DNA from: Allobranchiibius sp038199265
Lineage (GTDB): Bacteria; Actinomycetota; Actinomycetes; Actinomycetales; Dermatophilaceae
Assembly: GCA_038199265.1 (NCBI GenBank)
Contig: JBBPZD010000009.1
Coordinates: 1-12,878 of the forward strand
DNA: 12,878 nucleotides
Direction: 5' to 3'
Shown one piece after another: positions 1 through 7,070 of the stretch. Each line of letters starts with the position of its first letter. Position 1 is the first letter of the stretch. A model generated the notes under the pieces. It did not search any database. It was not told where the DNA came from and saw only the letters and a list, made by a program, of their open reading frames with translations. The position numbers and the translations under genes are program-made.

Positions 1-524
1 AGGTCGGTCTCGATCCACGGCCCGAGCGGGCAGAACGTGTCGAAGCCCTTGGCTCGAGCCCACTGACCGTCCTTTTTCTGCAGGTCGCGCGCCGTCACGT
101 CATTGGCGCAGGTATAACCGAACACGACCGACAGTGCGTCCTCGACCAAGACGTTGCGGCACATCCGCCCGATCACGACGGCAAGCTCACCTTCGTAGGA
201 GACTTCGTTGCTCTGCCACGGCATCACGACTGGGTCGTCCGGACCGATGACCGCCGTGTTGGGGATCAGGAACATCAGCGGTTCCGACGGTGGTTCACCG
301 CCCATCTCGCGCGCATGCTCTGCGTAGTTCTTGCCGATGCCGATCACCTTGGAGCGGGGAATCACCGGAGCCAGCAGCCGAACCTCGTCGACCGTCGTCG
401 TCACCCCGGTTAGCTCGATCTTGGAATAGAGCGGGTCGCCGCTGATCTGGGCGATCTTCTCGCCTGCGCCGTCGACCAGACCGTATGTCGGATCTTCGCC
501 CGTGGTGTATCTCGCTATTCGCAC
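1..524 (-). CDS. Fumarylacetoacetate hydrolase (FAH) family protein, N-terminal part, 3' end outside window
   Basis: About 174 residues are visible from a GTG at 522-524; the reading frame leaves the window at base 1. The product belongs to the FAH / 2-hydroxyhepta-2,4-diene-1,7-dioate isomerase-like family, metal-dependent enzymes acting on C-C bonds of dicarbonyl or enol acids. Visible family marks are IGIGKNYAEHAREMG (about residues 61-75), YEGEL with candidate metal-binding Glu111 and Glu113, NDVTARDLQ with Asp142, and GQWARAKGFDTFCPLGPW before the edge. A short lead domain of about 55 residues precedes them, as is usual. The GTG is chosen because MRIARY-type N-termini are typical and nothing further upstream is in frame; a weak TAGGG lies 7 bases upstream. 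In many actinobacteria this gene sits beside gltX, which would then lie to the left. The true substrate cannot be told from sequence. Confidence 0.93.
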   Translation of the reverse strand, partial: MRIARYTTGEDPTYGLVDGAGEKIAQISGDPLYSKIELTGVTTTVDEVRLLAPVIPRSKVIGIGKNYAEHAREMGGEPPSEPLMFLIPNTAVIGPDDPVVMPWQSNEVSYEGELAVVIGRMCRNVLVEDALSVVFGYTCANDVTARDLQKKDGQWARAKGFDTFCPLGPWIETD

Positions 525-741
525 GTTCGAACCCTAGGCGATGCGTGCACCGCGCACCCAGAATGCAGTTGATGCCATCCCTTGCGAGAGTGCGCTCACT
601 GTCGCTCGGCGACCTGTGCTGCCTCACACTCACCGTCCGCAGCGAGCCTCCCGATCCGCAGGTGGCCGACGATGACGTATCGGCTTGCGCTCTGTCCTGC
701 CTGGTTGTGAGCCAGGTGTTCGGGTTCGCGAAGTGGTCGTC

Positions 742-1374
742 TTACCGGTTGCGGACGATGCTCACACTGAACGGTGAACCGGTTCGCCAAGGCCGCAGGT
801 CGTATGTCGCGAATCGGTGTTCGAGATCGAGATCCAACCCGGCCAGCGCCGTGTCCACATCATCGACGGTGAAGTCGTGGTCAGCTCGGCAGCCGATGAC
901 GAGGAAAGCGTCCGGGCGCAGGTGGGCAGCGATTCGCTCAAGAACGGTCCTTCGATGCTTCGGGATCACGAAGTCCAGCACGTTCCCGACGATAAACGCG
1001 CCATCGAACATCGCGGTCTCGCCGAGCGCACCGAGATCCAGATGGACCAGATCCGAAACAATCCAGGTCGCTTCAGGATGCTCCGCTCGGGCGGCGTCAA
1101 CAAGAACGGCGTCGATGTCGACCCCGACGACATGATGACCGAGCGTAGCGAGGTACCCACCGTGGCGTCCTGGGCCGCACCCGGCGTCCAGGAGCCGTGC
1201 TCGCCGTGGCGCAAGGGCATCGACCAGGCGTGCCTCCCCGTGGAGATCCGCTCCGCGAGCCGCCATGTCCTGGAAGCGTTGTATGTACCACCTCGAGTGC
1301 GATTCGTCCGTGAGGCCCGGCCAGCTGGAACCCACCGGTTCTTCCACTCCAGAGTGCCCTCGGTCGGTACTCAC
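742..1374 (-). CDS. Class I SAM-dependent methyltransferase
   Basis: A 210-residue cytosolic protein with a Rossmann-type methyltransferase core. Motif I is LLDAGCGPGRHGGYLA (residues 61-76). It is followed by GVDID (84-88), whose acidic end should bind the ribose of S-adenosylmethionine, then WIVSDLVHLDL (about 104-114), and FDGAFIVGNVLDFV (123-136) as the post-motif strand. The C-terminus, with YDLRPW and SPFSVSIVRN, resembles a common actinobacterial methyltransferase group of about 200 residues whose substrate is unknown to me. The start is GTG at 1372-1374, with GGGGA four bases upstream. It lies 217 bases upstream of the FAH gene on the same strand and may be transcribed towards it, but the gap is too long to assume an operon. 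There is no sign of frame damage. Confidence 0.9.
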   Translation of the reverse strand: MSTDRGHSGVEEPVGSSWPGLTDESHSRWYIQRFQDMAARGADLHGEARLVDALAPRRARLLDAGCGPGRHGGYLATLGHHVVGVDIDAVLVDAARAEHPEATWIVSDLVHLDLGALGETAMFDGAFIVGNVLDFVIPKHRRTVLERIAAHLRPDAFLVIGCRADHDFTVDDVDTALAGLDLDLEHRFATYDLRPWRTGSPFSVSIVRNR

Positions 1375-1526
1375 GACGTCCCCGGCGGCGCGATCCGGTC
1401 AGCAGTCGAAGTCTGCAGCAGCGCATTCATCCGCCCAGCATGCCGCATCATCGCGTAGCGTCCGCCAGGTTCGTCGGCCTGTCACACGACGCCGAACTGT
1501 TCGAGGCCGCCCGCTTCATGACCGGT

Positions 1527-2018
1527 TCACGCGCGCGGTGGTAACAGAACCTTCAGAGGTTGGGCGATTTGATCGCAGGCGACGGTTACTTCGCCTGGCG
1601 CCGGGCTCTGCCAACTACCTTGAATCACGAACGTGTCTGCCGAGGCCATCGGTGCAAGGTCGACACCAGTGGGCAACCCACGTGTTCGCCCCACCGGAAA
1701 CGCGCCGACGGTCACGCTCACATTCGTCGCTTCTTCGGAACCGACATTACGCAGCCGATAGCTGTGCCCTGCCACGAACTCGATGTTGAAGCTTGGGTTC
1801 CCAGCTGACGACAGCTCGGCGGCGCGCTTGCCAACCGTGTTGGTAGCCGGTGGTCGAGCGGCGGCGGCCAGGCTGTCGGCAATTCGCTGGAGCGACACCT
1901 CAAGACTGGCGGCACCGGCAGACGCTTGCGCGGCCTTCCGGCTAGACCACCACGAGTAGGTACCGGCAACAATCGAAATGGCTATCGCGACCCAGGCCGG
2001 CACATCTCCCCACTGCAC
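1527..2018 (-). CDS. Hypothetical single-pass membrane protein with a C-terminal beta-rich domain
   Basis: I do not recognise a named family. From the preferred GTG at 2016-2018 the product is 163 residues. It begins VQWGDVPAW, then one hydrophobic segment (roughly residues 6-24, ending SWWSSRKAA), then an Ala-rich helical stretch that could form a short coiled coil (about 27-55). The soluble C-terminal part contains HSYRLRNVGSEEATNVSV, a pattern I know from many actinobacterial hypothetical membrane proteins with a W-G-D-x-P-x-W start. A longer form from a GTG at 2118-2120 would add 34 residues, but that extension looks non-coding and lacks family resemblance. A GGGAAG lies just upstream of the chosen start, with tight spacing. 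The gene is on the same strand as the methyltransferase, 152 bases upstream of it. Its role is unknown. Confidence 0.72.
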   Translation of the reverse strand: MQWGDVPAWVAIAISIVAGTYSWWSSRKAAQASAGAASLEVSLQRIADSLAAAARPPATNTVGKRAAELSSAGNPSFNIEFVAGHSYRLRNVGSEEATNVSVTVGAFPVGRTRGLPTGVDLAPMASADTFVIQGSWQSPAPGEVTVACDQIAQPLKVLLPPRA

Positions 2019-2572
2019 CTTCCCAGTCTGCCGGACCGCGACAAAGACGCACGCCGCAACGCCGAAAGCGGATCCGTGACTGGGACGCCACCACGGCCGC
2101 TGGCGTTCTGTGTGGAGCACCGTTCGACGCGCAGCGGTTCGAGCGGCGTTATTGCTGTCCGCGGACGAGGTATCCCGTTTTCCTGGTGCAGCTGGTGTTG
2201 CCGGCTCTCAGCGTCCAATTGTTGACCGCTGGGCCCGCCGTCAGGCAGGCACGCGATCAGATCACGACCGCTACACCCTGCTCGGGGGGGTACTCGTGCC
2301 TGATGCCAGTTTCAGAAGTCGTCTGCACCGGTGTCAGCAGTCGCCTGCACTGGAACGGCGGCGCGTCGGACCGAAGCACATCGTGAGTGGGAGCTCGGTG
2401 GTCCTTGGCTCGCTAGCGGATCGATTTGTTCGGTGTGTTCGGCGGGGCAGGACCGCAGATTCGGGTGCGTGGGGTACGAAGAGGTGGGCAAGTCGAGGTC
2501 CAGGGGTAGGCCAACGGTAATTGCATCCTTCGTGAGTAATCCTCCGGGGATGAGGAGAGGGGCACAGTTCAG
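2019..2572. other. Intergenic region without a convincing gene
   Basis: Divergent spacer between the membrane protein (minus) and the Tat lipoprotein (plus). Open frames cross it on both strands, but their translations are rich in Arg, Ser and Cys and show no domain pattern. It should hold promoters for both flanking genes. I could not pick a persuasive -35/-10 pair for either. A purine-rich GAGGAGAGG near 2552-2560 is the only likely ribosome binding site for the lipoprotein gene. Confidence 0.5.
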
Positions 2573-3820
2573 ATGTCTGTTTCTGGGACCGGTGGGAATG
2601 TGTCCAGGCGGGGTGTGTTGAGTGCCGGTCTAAGCATTGGCGGGGCCGGTGTGCTGGCCGGGTGTTCAGCGGCAGGGAGTAAAAGCCCCTCGAGGGCAGC
2701 GGAGCAGTCCTCGAGCGGTAGGTCTGAGACCGGAGCGTCGTCGGCGGCGCCCTCAAAGCTCATCGGTGATGGGTCGATGTCAGACACCGGGCCTCAGCCG
2801 AAGCAACCGAAGTTCAGCGCGCTGAAGGCGGGGGAACGCCCACCGCAGTTCGTGGTGATCTCCTGGGACGGAGCGGGTGAAACCAAGTCAAAACTGAATT
2901 CGCACTTCCAGCAGGTCGCGGCAGAAATCGGCGCTTCGATGACGATGTTCACATCGGGTATCTATTTCCTGCCTGAATCGAAGAAGTCGTTGTATCGCCC
3001 ACCGCAGCATCAGGTGGGTGCTTCAGACATCGGGTACTTCTCCGATTCGGCAGTCCACTCGACGATCGAGCAGACTGGTAGGGCGTGGCTGGCTGGGCAC
3101 GAGATCGCCACCCATTTCAACGGCCACTTCTGCGGCCCGACCGGGGTGGATCGTTGGTCGGTGACCGACTGGAAATCAGAGATCGACCAGGCAATCTCGT
3201 TCTTGTCTGAGTGGCGCACCAATACCGGTTTCACAGATTTGCCGCCATTACCGTTCGATTACCGCACAGAGCTCATCGGTGGCCGGACGCCCTGTCTGCA
3301 GGGCTTCGAGAACCTCCGCGAAGCTGCTGGTGACCTTGGCTGGCGGTATGACACCAGCAATGCCCGCTACCCGATGTGGCCGTTGAAGGTGCCGGGCACC
3401 GCGGTCTGGGACGTATCGATGCAGTCCGTGCCGTTCCCGGGGCTACGCAGCGGGATTTTGCCGATGGACTACAACTTCATGGCCAACCAATCCACGGTCA
3501 CCAACGGGCCAGTGGCGAAGCGTCCGGCGTGGCGCCAGCAGGTCGTGAACTCGTTGACCGCTGGGTTCGATCGTTCCTTTGCTGGAAACCGGTCTCCCGT
3601 GGTGATCGGTAACCACTTCGAGCACTGGAACGGTGGGATCTACATGGAGGCGGTGGAAGAGGTGATGCGGACCCTCGCCAAACGGCCGGACACCAGACTC
3701 GTCTCGTTCCGGCAACTGTGCGACTGGATGGACGCGCAAACCCCCGCGGTTACCACACGACTCCAGCAGCTACCCGGGCCACCCCGAGGCGGCTGGGACG
3801 AGTATCTACAACTCCCCTAA
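2573..3820 (+). CDS. Tat-exported lipoprotein with polysaccharide/chitin deacetylase-like (NodB, CE4) domain
   Basis: A 415-residue secreted lipoprotein. The N-terminus has a twin-arginine signal, SRRGVLSAG (11-19), and a lipobox VLAGC with the lipidated Cys at 31. A Ser/Ala/Gly-rich linker follows (32-75). The catalytic-type domain spans about 90-390. Its motif 1 position reads VVISWDGAG (Asp99); motif 2 is GHEIATHFNGH (His176, His181, His185); the motif 3 area is GGRTPCLQGFENL (238-247) leading to WRYDTS (Asp260); a late motif is VIGNHFEHWNGG (344-355). This order resembles CE4 enzymes, particularly the chitin-deacetylase-like branch. Usual NodB domains have two adjacent Asp in motif 1, whereas here the second is Gly, so activity is not certain. 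It would act outside the membrane on envelope or environmental glycans. The ATG at 2573 is used; GTG at 2600 is an alternative that keeps the RR motif. The gene stands alone on its strand. Confidence 0.88.
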   Translation: MSVSGTGGNVSRRGVLSAGLSIGGAGVLAGCSAAGSKSPSRAAEQSSSGRSETGASSAAPSKLIGDGSMSDTGPQPKQPKFSALKAGERPPQFVVISWDGAGETKSKLNSHFQQVAAEIGASMTMFTSGIYFLPESKKSLYRPPQHQVGASDIGYFSDSAVHSTIEQTGRAWLAGHEIATHFNGHFCGPTGVDRWSVTDWKSEIDQAISFLSEWRTNTGFTDLPPLPFDYRTELIGGRTPCLQGFENLREAAGDLGWRYDTSNARYPMWPLKVPGTAVWDVSMQSVPFPGLRSGILPMDYNFMANQSTVTNGPVAKRPAWRQQVVNSLTAGFDRSFAGNRSPVVIGNHFEHWNGGIYMEAVEEVMRTLAKRPDTRLVSFRQLCDWMDAQTPAVTTRLQQLPGPPRGGWDEYLQLP

Positions 3821-3968
3821 ACCCCACCTGCCTACAGCGGAGGCGACGACGCCGTAGCGGCGATCGGCCTATGGTGCGGGCATCCTGAGCTGGTGACCGT
3901 CTATGGCGATGTTAGATCCGGCCCACGTTCTCTCGCCATTCTTGAGAAGTCCCGTATTGCTCTCAAGC

Positions 3969-4429
3969 TCATAAACAGAACTGGGAGGGTTGCAACAGGG
4001 CGGCGGTGAACCACCAGAACGCGGGTGCTGCGGTGACTGCTCCGGCAAGCAGCAACCACGGCCTACGCCAGTGCACCGCGGCTACCCCCATGCGGCGAGA
4101 CTGATGATCGCGAGTCCGCAAAACCCCGCAATCATCAGCTGTCGGCTCGTAGAGACGTCGGCATTCGTGCACGCTGTCACTGTCGAGCCGAAAACGACGA
4201 CGCAACCGACGAAGGTCGTCACTGCGTGACCCGCGGCGAGGCCGGTGGCGACGAATCGCCAGTGGCCGCGACGGGCGCGCAGCGAGGCCCGGGGTGGGTT
4301 CGGCCTGCTTGTGGAGGTTGTCGGCGTCGGACCAGAAACCGACTGTGGTGGACGCGGCACGGGCGGCGGTGCAGGTATCTGCTCTGCTGGCATGCTGTCC
4401 ATGGTGCGCCGGTCCCGATCTAACCGCAT
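3969..4429 (-). pseudogene. Small multi-helix membrane protein interrupted by a frameshift
   Basis: Two adjacent frames together encode one plausible membrane protein. The first (4429 down to the TAG at 4082-4084) has a Pro-rich cytosolic lead of about 50 residues, a transmembrane segment containing GHAVTTFVGCVVVFGS, and a second beginning LMIAGFCGLAIISLAAWG, cut short by the stop. The second frame carries on with VAAVHWRRP and a third helix, WLLLAGAVTAAPAFWWF, ending at 3969. The break lies at a run of five G on the coding strand (plus-strand C at 4085-4089). One more G joins the frames without loss and gives about 153 residues. The start is uncertain: ATGs at 4429, 4402 and 4393 are in frame and none has a strong ribosome site. 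I do not recognise the family. It may be a real mutation or a homopolymer sequencing error. Confidence 0.68.
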
Positions 4430-4759
4430 CGGTGGAAATACTCAGTTCGCGGCCTGACGTCCGGAAGCTGGACCTCAGTGACAGTCCGATGACGTACCAG
4501 GCTCCAGCTCGACGTTCAGACGGCTACCGCTTCAGATCGAAGCTCCGCCAGATGAGAAGGCAGAATCGTAAGCTTCGACATCCACGCCCTCAACCGGCCT
4601 CTCGACCAGACCCGCAGTAGCCACTGAAGATTCACACCGCCAACTATCCAGTCCCGCGCGCGGATCCGGTCCCGGCCAACGATCGGCGGACTGCGTGACA
4701 CGCACCGGACAAGTAGCGCTACTCATGACAGATGGGCGCTCAGGCTCGAGCCTTGGCTG
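4430..4759. other. Intergenic region without a supported gene
   Basis: Divergent spacer between the frameshifted membrane gene (minus) and the membrane ORF at 4760 (plus). Frames on the minus strand give short translations such as VERPVEGVDVEAYDS that look faintly protein-like, but nothing I can assign. It may contain further decayed sequence. No clear promoter or terminator was seen. Confidence 0.4.
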
Positions 4760-5473
4760 ATGGAACACCACCTTCGGACTCCGAGCCTCCGCACGATCGC
4801 CGCGAGTGAGATCTTGATCCTTGTCGGCGTTGTCGCTTTCATCGCGCTACCTGGAACCTGGTGGATCGCAGGGCAGGTAGCACTAGCAGTCGGAGCGGTC
4901 GCTGTGATCGCTTGTGCGGCCGTACGGCTCCCCCGCACACCCGTGCACCGGATTACCATCCTAGTGGCGGTGATTTCCACGATCGGCCTCCTCGATGCCG
5001 CTGAGCTAGGTGAATGCGGCCACTCCGCAGCCCACCAGGAGGGCAGGTCGTACCCATGCCTGGCTCAGCAGTCCGCGCCAGACCCGGTTCTCACCAGCGC
5101 TGCGCTCCTCCTGCTCAACCTGGACGATGCTGTCCAGTCGCCAGGAGATTTGTTCCGTTGCTCCGACGATCGTGGAGACAACGATGCCGACGTCGATGCC
5201 GACACGGAGGGTGAGCACCAATCGGCCGTGGCGGCGCGGCGGGTCGAATTCCGCGACATACATCGCAACCGTCTGGGTGGCGCCACCGACCGCGAAACCA
5301 AGGACAATCTGACACGGAGACAGAGACAGGGTCTTCTTGCGACCGATCCGCTCGGACAGCCGGCTGCAGGACAGTGCTCCGATGATGGCGCCCAGCAGCA
5401 TGCTCGCGGCGATGATCTGGTCCCACGTGTCGCCCGTCTTAAAGTCGTCCCGGATCTGGAGAAGCGCACCTGA
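4760..5473 (+). CDS. Hypothetical membrane ORF; only about the first 77 residues look genuine
   Basis: The frame is open for 237 residues, but it has two very different parts. Residues 1-77 (4760 to about 4990) read like a membrane protein, with three hydrophobic segments: EILILVGVVAFIALPGTWW, GQVALAVGAVAVIACAAV and ITILVAVISTIGLL, separated by RLPRTPVHR. From about 4991 the frame runs through the antisense of the MFS transporter remnant on the other strand and turns polar and featureless. The simplest reading is that a rearrangement cut the original gene near 4985-4995 and left it reading into unrelated DNA. The ATG at 4760 has no clear ribosome site, and the frame is also open upstream, so the true start is unsure. 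The family is not recognised. The chance that this is an intact expressed gene is low. Confidence 0.4.
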   Translation: MEHHLRTPSLRTIAASEILILVGVVAFIALPGTWWIAGQVALAVGAVAVIACAAVRLPRTPVHRITILVAVISTIGLLDAAELGECGHSAAHQEGRSYPCLAQQSAPDPVLTSAALLLLNLDDAVQSPGDLFRCSDDRGDNDADVDADTEGEHQSAVAARRVEFRDIHRNRLGGATDRETKDNLTRRQRQGLLATDPLGQPAAGQCSDDGAQQHARGDDLVPRVARLKVVPDLEKRT

Positions 5474-5512
5474 AATGATTCCCGTGTCGTAGCCGTAGAG
5501 CAGTGCCCCCAT
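4991..5512 (-). pseudogene. Remnant of a sugar-type MFS transporter
   Basis: A frame from 5512 to a TAG at 5006-5008 carries clear segments of a sugar/polyol proton symporter of the major facilitator superfamily. These are LLYGYDTGIISGALL (helix 1, about residues 4-18), LLGAIIGAL then RLSERIGRKK (39-60, the loop 2-3 signature), GFAVGGATQTVAMYVAEF (72-89), and later WVRPALLVGCGVAAFT (153-168). Family members have about 450-480 residues. Here about 25 residues are missing after RKKTLSLS, and roughly 80 or more after ATEQISWR. At the end, CAG for the expected Gln appears to be TAG; the next codons give LSGIE (to 4991), as expected in the family, and then homology stops. The N-terminal residues before Met are also gone. 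Though mostly in one frame, it cannot make a working transporter. Confidence 0.8.
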
Positions 5513-5701
5513 CGCTGTCGGCCGCCGACGACGAAACCAAGTTCGCGTCGCCGTTGGTCCTCGCCGTGCAAGTCGACGTAGCCGACGACTTGCCCCTGTT
5601 GGACGACAGCGAACCGCAGCAGATCAGCAGGTGGGTGCTCGATCAGCGGCCCAGCCCGCCATGATCTCGGCATCTGCTGTCCGCAGTGATCGCAGGTCCA
5701 C
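5506..5701 (-). pseudogene. Remnant of a GNAT-family acetyltransferase
   Basis: Two frames hold pieces of a GNAT N-acetyltransferase. From a GTG at 5699-5701 the first reads VDLRSLRTADAEIMAGW, a typical GNAT N-terminus, and stops at a TGA at 5624-5626. The neighbouring frame continues with LLRFAVVQQGQVVGYVDLHG and RRRELGFVVGGRQRWG (to about 5506), matching the central strands of the fold up to the start of the acetyl-CoA binding loop. The downstream half, including the rest of the R/Q-x-x-G-x-G/A loop, is missing; the MFS remnant begins within a few bases. It therefore has at least one frameshift and a 3' deletion. Family assignment rests on pattern recognition of a short stretch, so it is moderate. 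Confidence 0.6.
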
Positions 5702-6118
5702 GGTGCCCGACGGGTTCGCAGTCCTCCCCCCGAGTTTAGGGCAGTGCGCGTCTCGTTCTCATCGTCTCTGCGACGTGTCCCCAGGTGCGCTGCCGAAGCT
5801 CAACTGTAGGTTCTCACAACGTCGAGGACGTGACCGCTAGCCGATCCCCGCCGGTGAACAAGCCCTCATCGGTGCCCCACCGGCATCACCCAGCGGAACG
5901 CGCTGAGGAGTGGGCCTCGACACCAACATGACGCTGAGCATCCACATCGACGCAGGCCGACCGCCTCGGCCGCTCGAGTTCCCACGGCCGCGCACACGTA
6001 CAAGCTGGCAACCACGACAGCGCCTCGCCTCATGGAACCAACGTACGACGATCCTGCATCGGATATCCATGGTTATGGACACTGGCCATAAGGCGTCGCT
6101 AGTGACCAGAATGTCCGG
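5702..6118. other. Intergenic region without a supported gene
   Basis: No convincing gene on either strand. A plus-strand frame from an ATG at 5928, with GAGGAG about 15 bases upstream, runs to 6131, but its translation is Arg/Pro-rich and matches nothing I know; it also overlaps the start of the VOC gene. The region ends with a short inverted repeat at 6073-6091, listed separately. Confidence 0.45.
6073..6091. promoter_or_regulatory. Inverted repeat upstream of the VOC gene, possible operator
   Basis: TTATGG (6073-6078) and CCATAA (6086-6091) form a perfect 6-base inverted repeat around a 7-base centre, 27 bases before the VOC start codon. Its size and place suit the binding site of a dimeric repressor or activator. 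No regulator gene is visible next to it, so the role is inferred. Confidence 0.35.
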
Positions 6119-6469
6119 ATGGACGTGCTGAGCGTGACGGTCGGTCTGTCGGTGAGTGACCTCGCGGGGGCCGTCGAGTGGTACCGCAAGGCTCTCCAGC
6201 TTCCCGATCCTGAGCTTGAACCTGTTGAGGGCGTCGTGGAGTTCAAGGTCGGGTCGATCTGGCTGCAGCTGGTCGCAGGTTCAACCACTCGGCCTGGTGG
6301 CGGGGCGGGGATCCGCCTCGGTGTCGACGATACGAGCACGCAACGAGAGCGGCTGGAATCACTGGGAATCGTCGTTGGACACCTGGAACACGTTCCCGGC
6401 GTTATCGAGTATTTCGACGTCGCCGACCCGGATGGCAACGTGCTCAGCTTCTACAGGGAGCTGGGCTAA
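6119..6469 (+). CDS. VOC (glyoxalase/bleomycin resistance) superfamily protein
   Basis: A 116-residue cytosolic protein with one full VOC module of two beta-alpha-beta-beta-beta units. Unit 1 starts VTVGLSVSDLAGAVEWYRKAL (about residues 6-26) and ends EFKVGSIWLQLV (41-52). Unit 2 starts AGIRLGVDDTSTQRERLESLG and ends YFDVADPDGNVLSFYREL, with the family DPDGN turn at 103-107. VOC proteins use four side chains from matching strands to bind a metal. Here the first usual His position is occupied by Thr/Val, while Gln50 and Glu114 remain, so a ligand-binding or metal-free role is as likely as an enzymatic one. The ATG at 6119 is used; no good ribosome site precedes it, so translation may be leaderless or weak. 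A likely operator lies just upstream. The gene is alone on its strand between decayed sequence and the next promoter. Confidence 0.87.
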   Translation: MDVLSVTVGLSVSDLAGAVEWYRKALQLPDPELEPVEGVVEFKVGSIWLQLVAGSTTRPGGGAGIRLGVDDTSTQRERLESLGIVVGHLEHVPGVIEYFDVADPDGNVLSFYRELG

Positions 6470-6763
6470 GACAAACGTCGACCCTACTCACGTGCGCGGA
6501 TTTGACGCGGATGAGGTGGCACGCCCCCGACAGGACAACTTGTCGTTGTGTAGGTGGCATCTGGATCGCCACACGGGGACGATCGGCGATCATCGACGCG
6601 GCCGTTCATACGTACATGACCAGTTCATCCAGCTGCTGGCGTCGTTACGGCGAGCTCCTTGCGGTAACCAGCTGAAAATCAACGCGGGGTGAAGCAGTGC
6701 CGACGTGCACCGATGGAGCACGCCATCCGCGTACAGCCAGAAGAAGTCCGACGGGCCCTGACA
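6470..6763. other. Spacer after the VOC gene, no gene seen
   Basis: Nothing coding is supported. A short inverted repeat ACAAC/GTTGT lies near 6536-6550, without a T-run, and is not called as a terminator. The region ends in the promoter at 6764-6792. Confidence 0.4.
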
Positions 6764-6792
6764 TTGACTGCGTGACAGTCATTTGATATAAA
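6764..6792 (+). promoter_or_regulatory. Sigma-70-like promoter with an embedded palindrome
   Basis: A TTGACT -35 box (6764-6769) and a TATAAA -10 box (6787-6792) are separated by 17 bases, close to the housekeeping consensus and unusually AT-rich for this DNA. Expected transcription start is about 6799. TGACTG (6765-6770) and CAGTCA (6776-6781) form a perfect 6-base inverted repeat with a 5-base centre, overlapping the -35 box and spacer. This is the classic place for a repressor to block RNA polymerase. It drives the 70-residue gene that follows. Confidence 0.7.
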
Positions 6793-6857
6793 GCGCTGAC
6801 ATCGCCATGCCGGGGTACCGTCGCGGTGAAGGTTGGGATCAAGGGCAGGGGAGCCCC

Positions 6858-7070
6858 ATGGAAACAGTTGGTTTGGCGGGAATGTCCGTCCGCGAACTCA
6901 TCGCGGAGTTGTCTGAAGCGGAAGCGAATCTACGCCAATGGCGCCGTCCTAGCGGCATCGAAAATTCGGAACTCGAGGTCGCCGACCTGGTGCATCGCGA
7001 ACAGACAATTGTCCACGAACTACGTCGACGGGCACGATCTCACCAACTCAGATCGCGTCGAACAACCTGA
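6858..7070 (+). CDS. Small helical hypothetical protein
   Basis: A 70-residue protein, METVGLAGMSVRELIAEL and so on, predicted as two amphipathic helices: SVRELIAELSEAEANLRQW (about residues 10-28) and a second from about 37 to 60 containing LVHREQTIVHELRRR, followed by a basic tail. Small actinobacterial proteins with this helix-turn-helix hairpin pattern, an N-x-x-L turn and a closing E-L-R-x-R are familiar to me, but I know no function for them. The start at 6858 is preferred because AGGGGAG lies four bases upstream; an in-frame ATG at 6807 would add 17 residues unlike the family and lies only about 8 bases from the expected transcript start. The gene has its own strong, probably repressible promoter and is convergent with cimA, 315 bases away. 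Confidence 0.75.
   Translation: METVGLAGMSVRELIAELSEAEANLRQWRRPSGIENSELEVADLVHREQTIVHELRRRARSHQLRSRRTT

Noticed and set aside
1440..1544. A 34-codon plus-strand frame ending FVGLSHDAELFEAARFMTG
   Set aside because: It looks somewhat protein-like and could be the tail of a decayed gene, but it has no ribosome site and no family match I can name, and it overlaps the end of the membrane protein gene.
2110..2520. A 136-codon plus-strand frame including LLSADEVSRF, considered as a DNA-binding excisionase fragment
   Set aside because: The resemblance is limited to a few residues; the remainder is Arg/Ser-rich, with no helix-turn-helix pattern sustained.
5928..6131. A 67-codon plus-strand frame with GAGGAG upstream
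   Set aside because: The spacing of the purine box is long, the translation is Arg/Pro-rich, and it runs into the VOC start; not enough to call a gene.
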